Shown here piece after piece: positions 5,412-6,061 of a stretch of DNA of 6,061 nucleotides. The stretch is from Gammaproteobacteria bacterium. GTDB lineage: Bacteria; Pseudomonadota; Gammaproteobacteria; QOAV01. The stretch lies in contig QOAV01000131.1 of assembly GCA_003972845.1 (NCBI GenBank), positions 1 through 6,061 on the forward strand, written 5' to 3'. Every line of letters begins with the position of its first letter. Within the stretch, counting starts at the first letter, position 1. The notes under the pieces are model-generated. The model saw only the letters and a list, made by a program, of their open reading frames with translations. It did no database searches and had not been told where the DNA came from. A program made the position numbers and the translations under genes.

Positions 5412-6061
5412 ATGCTTGACAGTCAAAACAGAAAACATCCAGCAGCACTGCTGGCCGTTGCGCTATTTTTCATTTCTTCACCAGCGGCCCGAGCTGGCGA
5501 TGACGGTTATTCAGGTTTTTATCTGGGCGGTGGCTACGGCCAGTCAGATTTTGCTATCGTCGATGACGCATGTGAAAGAGCTTTGGACAAGGTGCAACAA
5601 GAGCTGCGCGATGAAACCGGAAACAACCCGGCTTTCAACCCGGTTTTTGCCCAGTTCCAGGCCAATACAAACTGCGATGTTGATGCCACGGACAACGCCT
5701 GGAAAGCCTATGTCGGCTACCAGTTCAATCCCTATTTTGCGCTCGAAGCAGGCTATGTGGATCTGGGCTCTGTCGACGGTGATTTCAGCACTGGCTACGC
5801 CGATGCGGGTTCATCCATTCGTGTCAGCGCCAATATTCACGGCTCTGTGACCGGTGTCGAACTGGTGGGCATCCTGTCTGCGCCGATCGGTGACCTGTTC
5901 AGCCTGTACGCCAAGGCGGGCGTGTTCGTATGGGAGGCCGACCTGGAAGGCTCGGCCCGGGCCAACGCCAGGATTGGCAACTTTTTAGCCAACGATTTCG
6001 ACTCGGCGGATGAAAGCAGGAACGGCGCAGACGTCACCTGGGGCGGTGGTGCCCGGGCGAA
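5412..6061 (+). CDS. Outer-membrane beta-barrel protein (OmpA-like/opacity type), N-terminal part
   Basis: 216 codons are visible and the gene runs off the right edge. The N-terminus is a classic Sec signal peptide: basic start (R7, K8), hydrophobic core about 11-22, and a probable cleavage site after ARA (residue 28), giving mature GDDGYSGFYLGGGYGQSD. Alternating-residue strands ending in aromatics follow: GFYLGGGYG (35-43), WKAYVGYQF (97-105), YFALEAGYVDLG (108-119), LFSLYAKAGVFVWEAD (162-177) and VTWGGGARA (208-216). This pattern fits 8-stranded barrels of the OmpA transmembrane/OMP_b-brl group. The predicted first extracellular loop (about 46-95) is long and holds two cysteines, C54 and C88, that could form a disulfide. 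Whether a C-terminal OmpA peptidoglycan-binding domain follows cannot be seen. A promoter and ribosome-binding site lie immediately upstream. The role could be structural or adhesive; no specific function is supported. Confidence 0.87.
   Translation, partial: MLDSQNRKHPAALLAVALFFISSPAARAGDDGYSGFYLGGGYGQSDFAIVDDACERALDKVQQELRDETGNNPAFNPVFAQFQANTNCDVDATDNAWKAYVGYQFNPYFALEAGYVDLGSVDGDFSTGYADAGSSIRVSANIHGSVTGVELVGILSAPIGDLFSLYAKAGVFVWEADLEGSARANARIGNFLANDFDSADESRNGADVTWGGGARA

Noticed and set aside
5401..5850. Plus-strand open frame starting at ATG 5401, overlapping the barrel gene.
   Set aside because: The frame starting at 5412 gives a signal peptide and barrel strands and stays open to the window end. 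The 5401 frame has no such pattern and its ATG overlaps the ribosome-binding site.

Overview
The window looks like a chromosomal segment of a gammaproteobacterium. PriA has the length I recall for the Escherichia coli protein, and its Walker A lysine and eight zinc-ligand cysteines fall at the same residue numbers I recall there. One open reading frame has a Gram-negative signal peptide and outer-membrane beta-barrel character. The genus cannot be named from this sequence. No transposase, integrase, CRISPR array, tRNA or rRNA is visible.

Layout, left to right. Bases 1-340 (minus strand) hold the N-terminal half of ribulose-phosphate 3-epimerase (rpe), cut by the left edge. Bases 436-2634 (minus) hold a complete primosomal helicase priA, 95 bp upstream of rpe and in the same orientation. 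Bases 2635-3081 are a divergent intergenic region with one perfect and one near-perfect DnaA box, weaker matches, and then an AT-rich stretch. Bases 3082-3954 (plus) encode a complete fructosamine/ketosamine-3-kinase family protein whose stop codon sits in the loop of a perfect 10-bp inverted repeat. Bases 4020-4760 (minus, convergent with the kinase) encode a cysteine-free, acidic, coiled-coil protein I do not recognise. Bases 4761-5411 are about 650 bp without a gene; they carry several inverted repeats and, at the right end, a good sigma70-type promoter. Bases 5412-6061 (plus) start an exported outer-membrane beta-barrel protein that runs off the right edge.

The genes do not form one pathway. 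priA (replication restart) and rpe (pentose phosphate or Calvin-type sugar phosphate interconversion) are housekeeping genes that may be co-transcribed. The kinase probably repairs glycated amines. The coiled-coil and barrel genes are divergent neighbours across a long intergenic region, with no demonstrated functional link. The points most worth a second look are the DnaA-box cluster in front of priA, the P-loop cysteine of the kinase, the unknown coiled-coil gene with a possible internal start, and the inverted repeats at 3937-3966 and 5021-5060.
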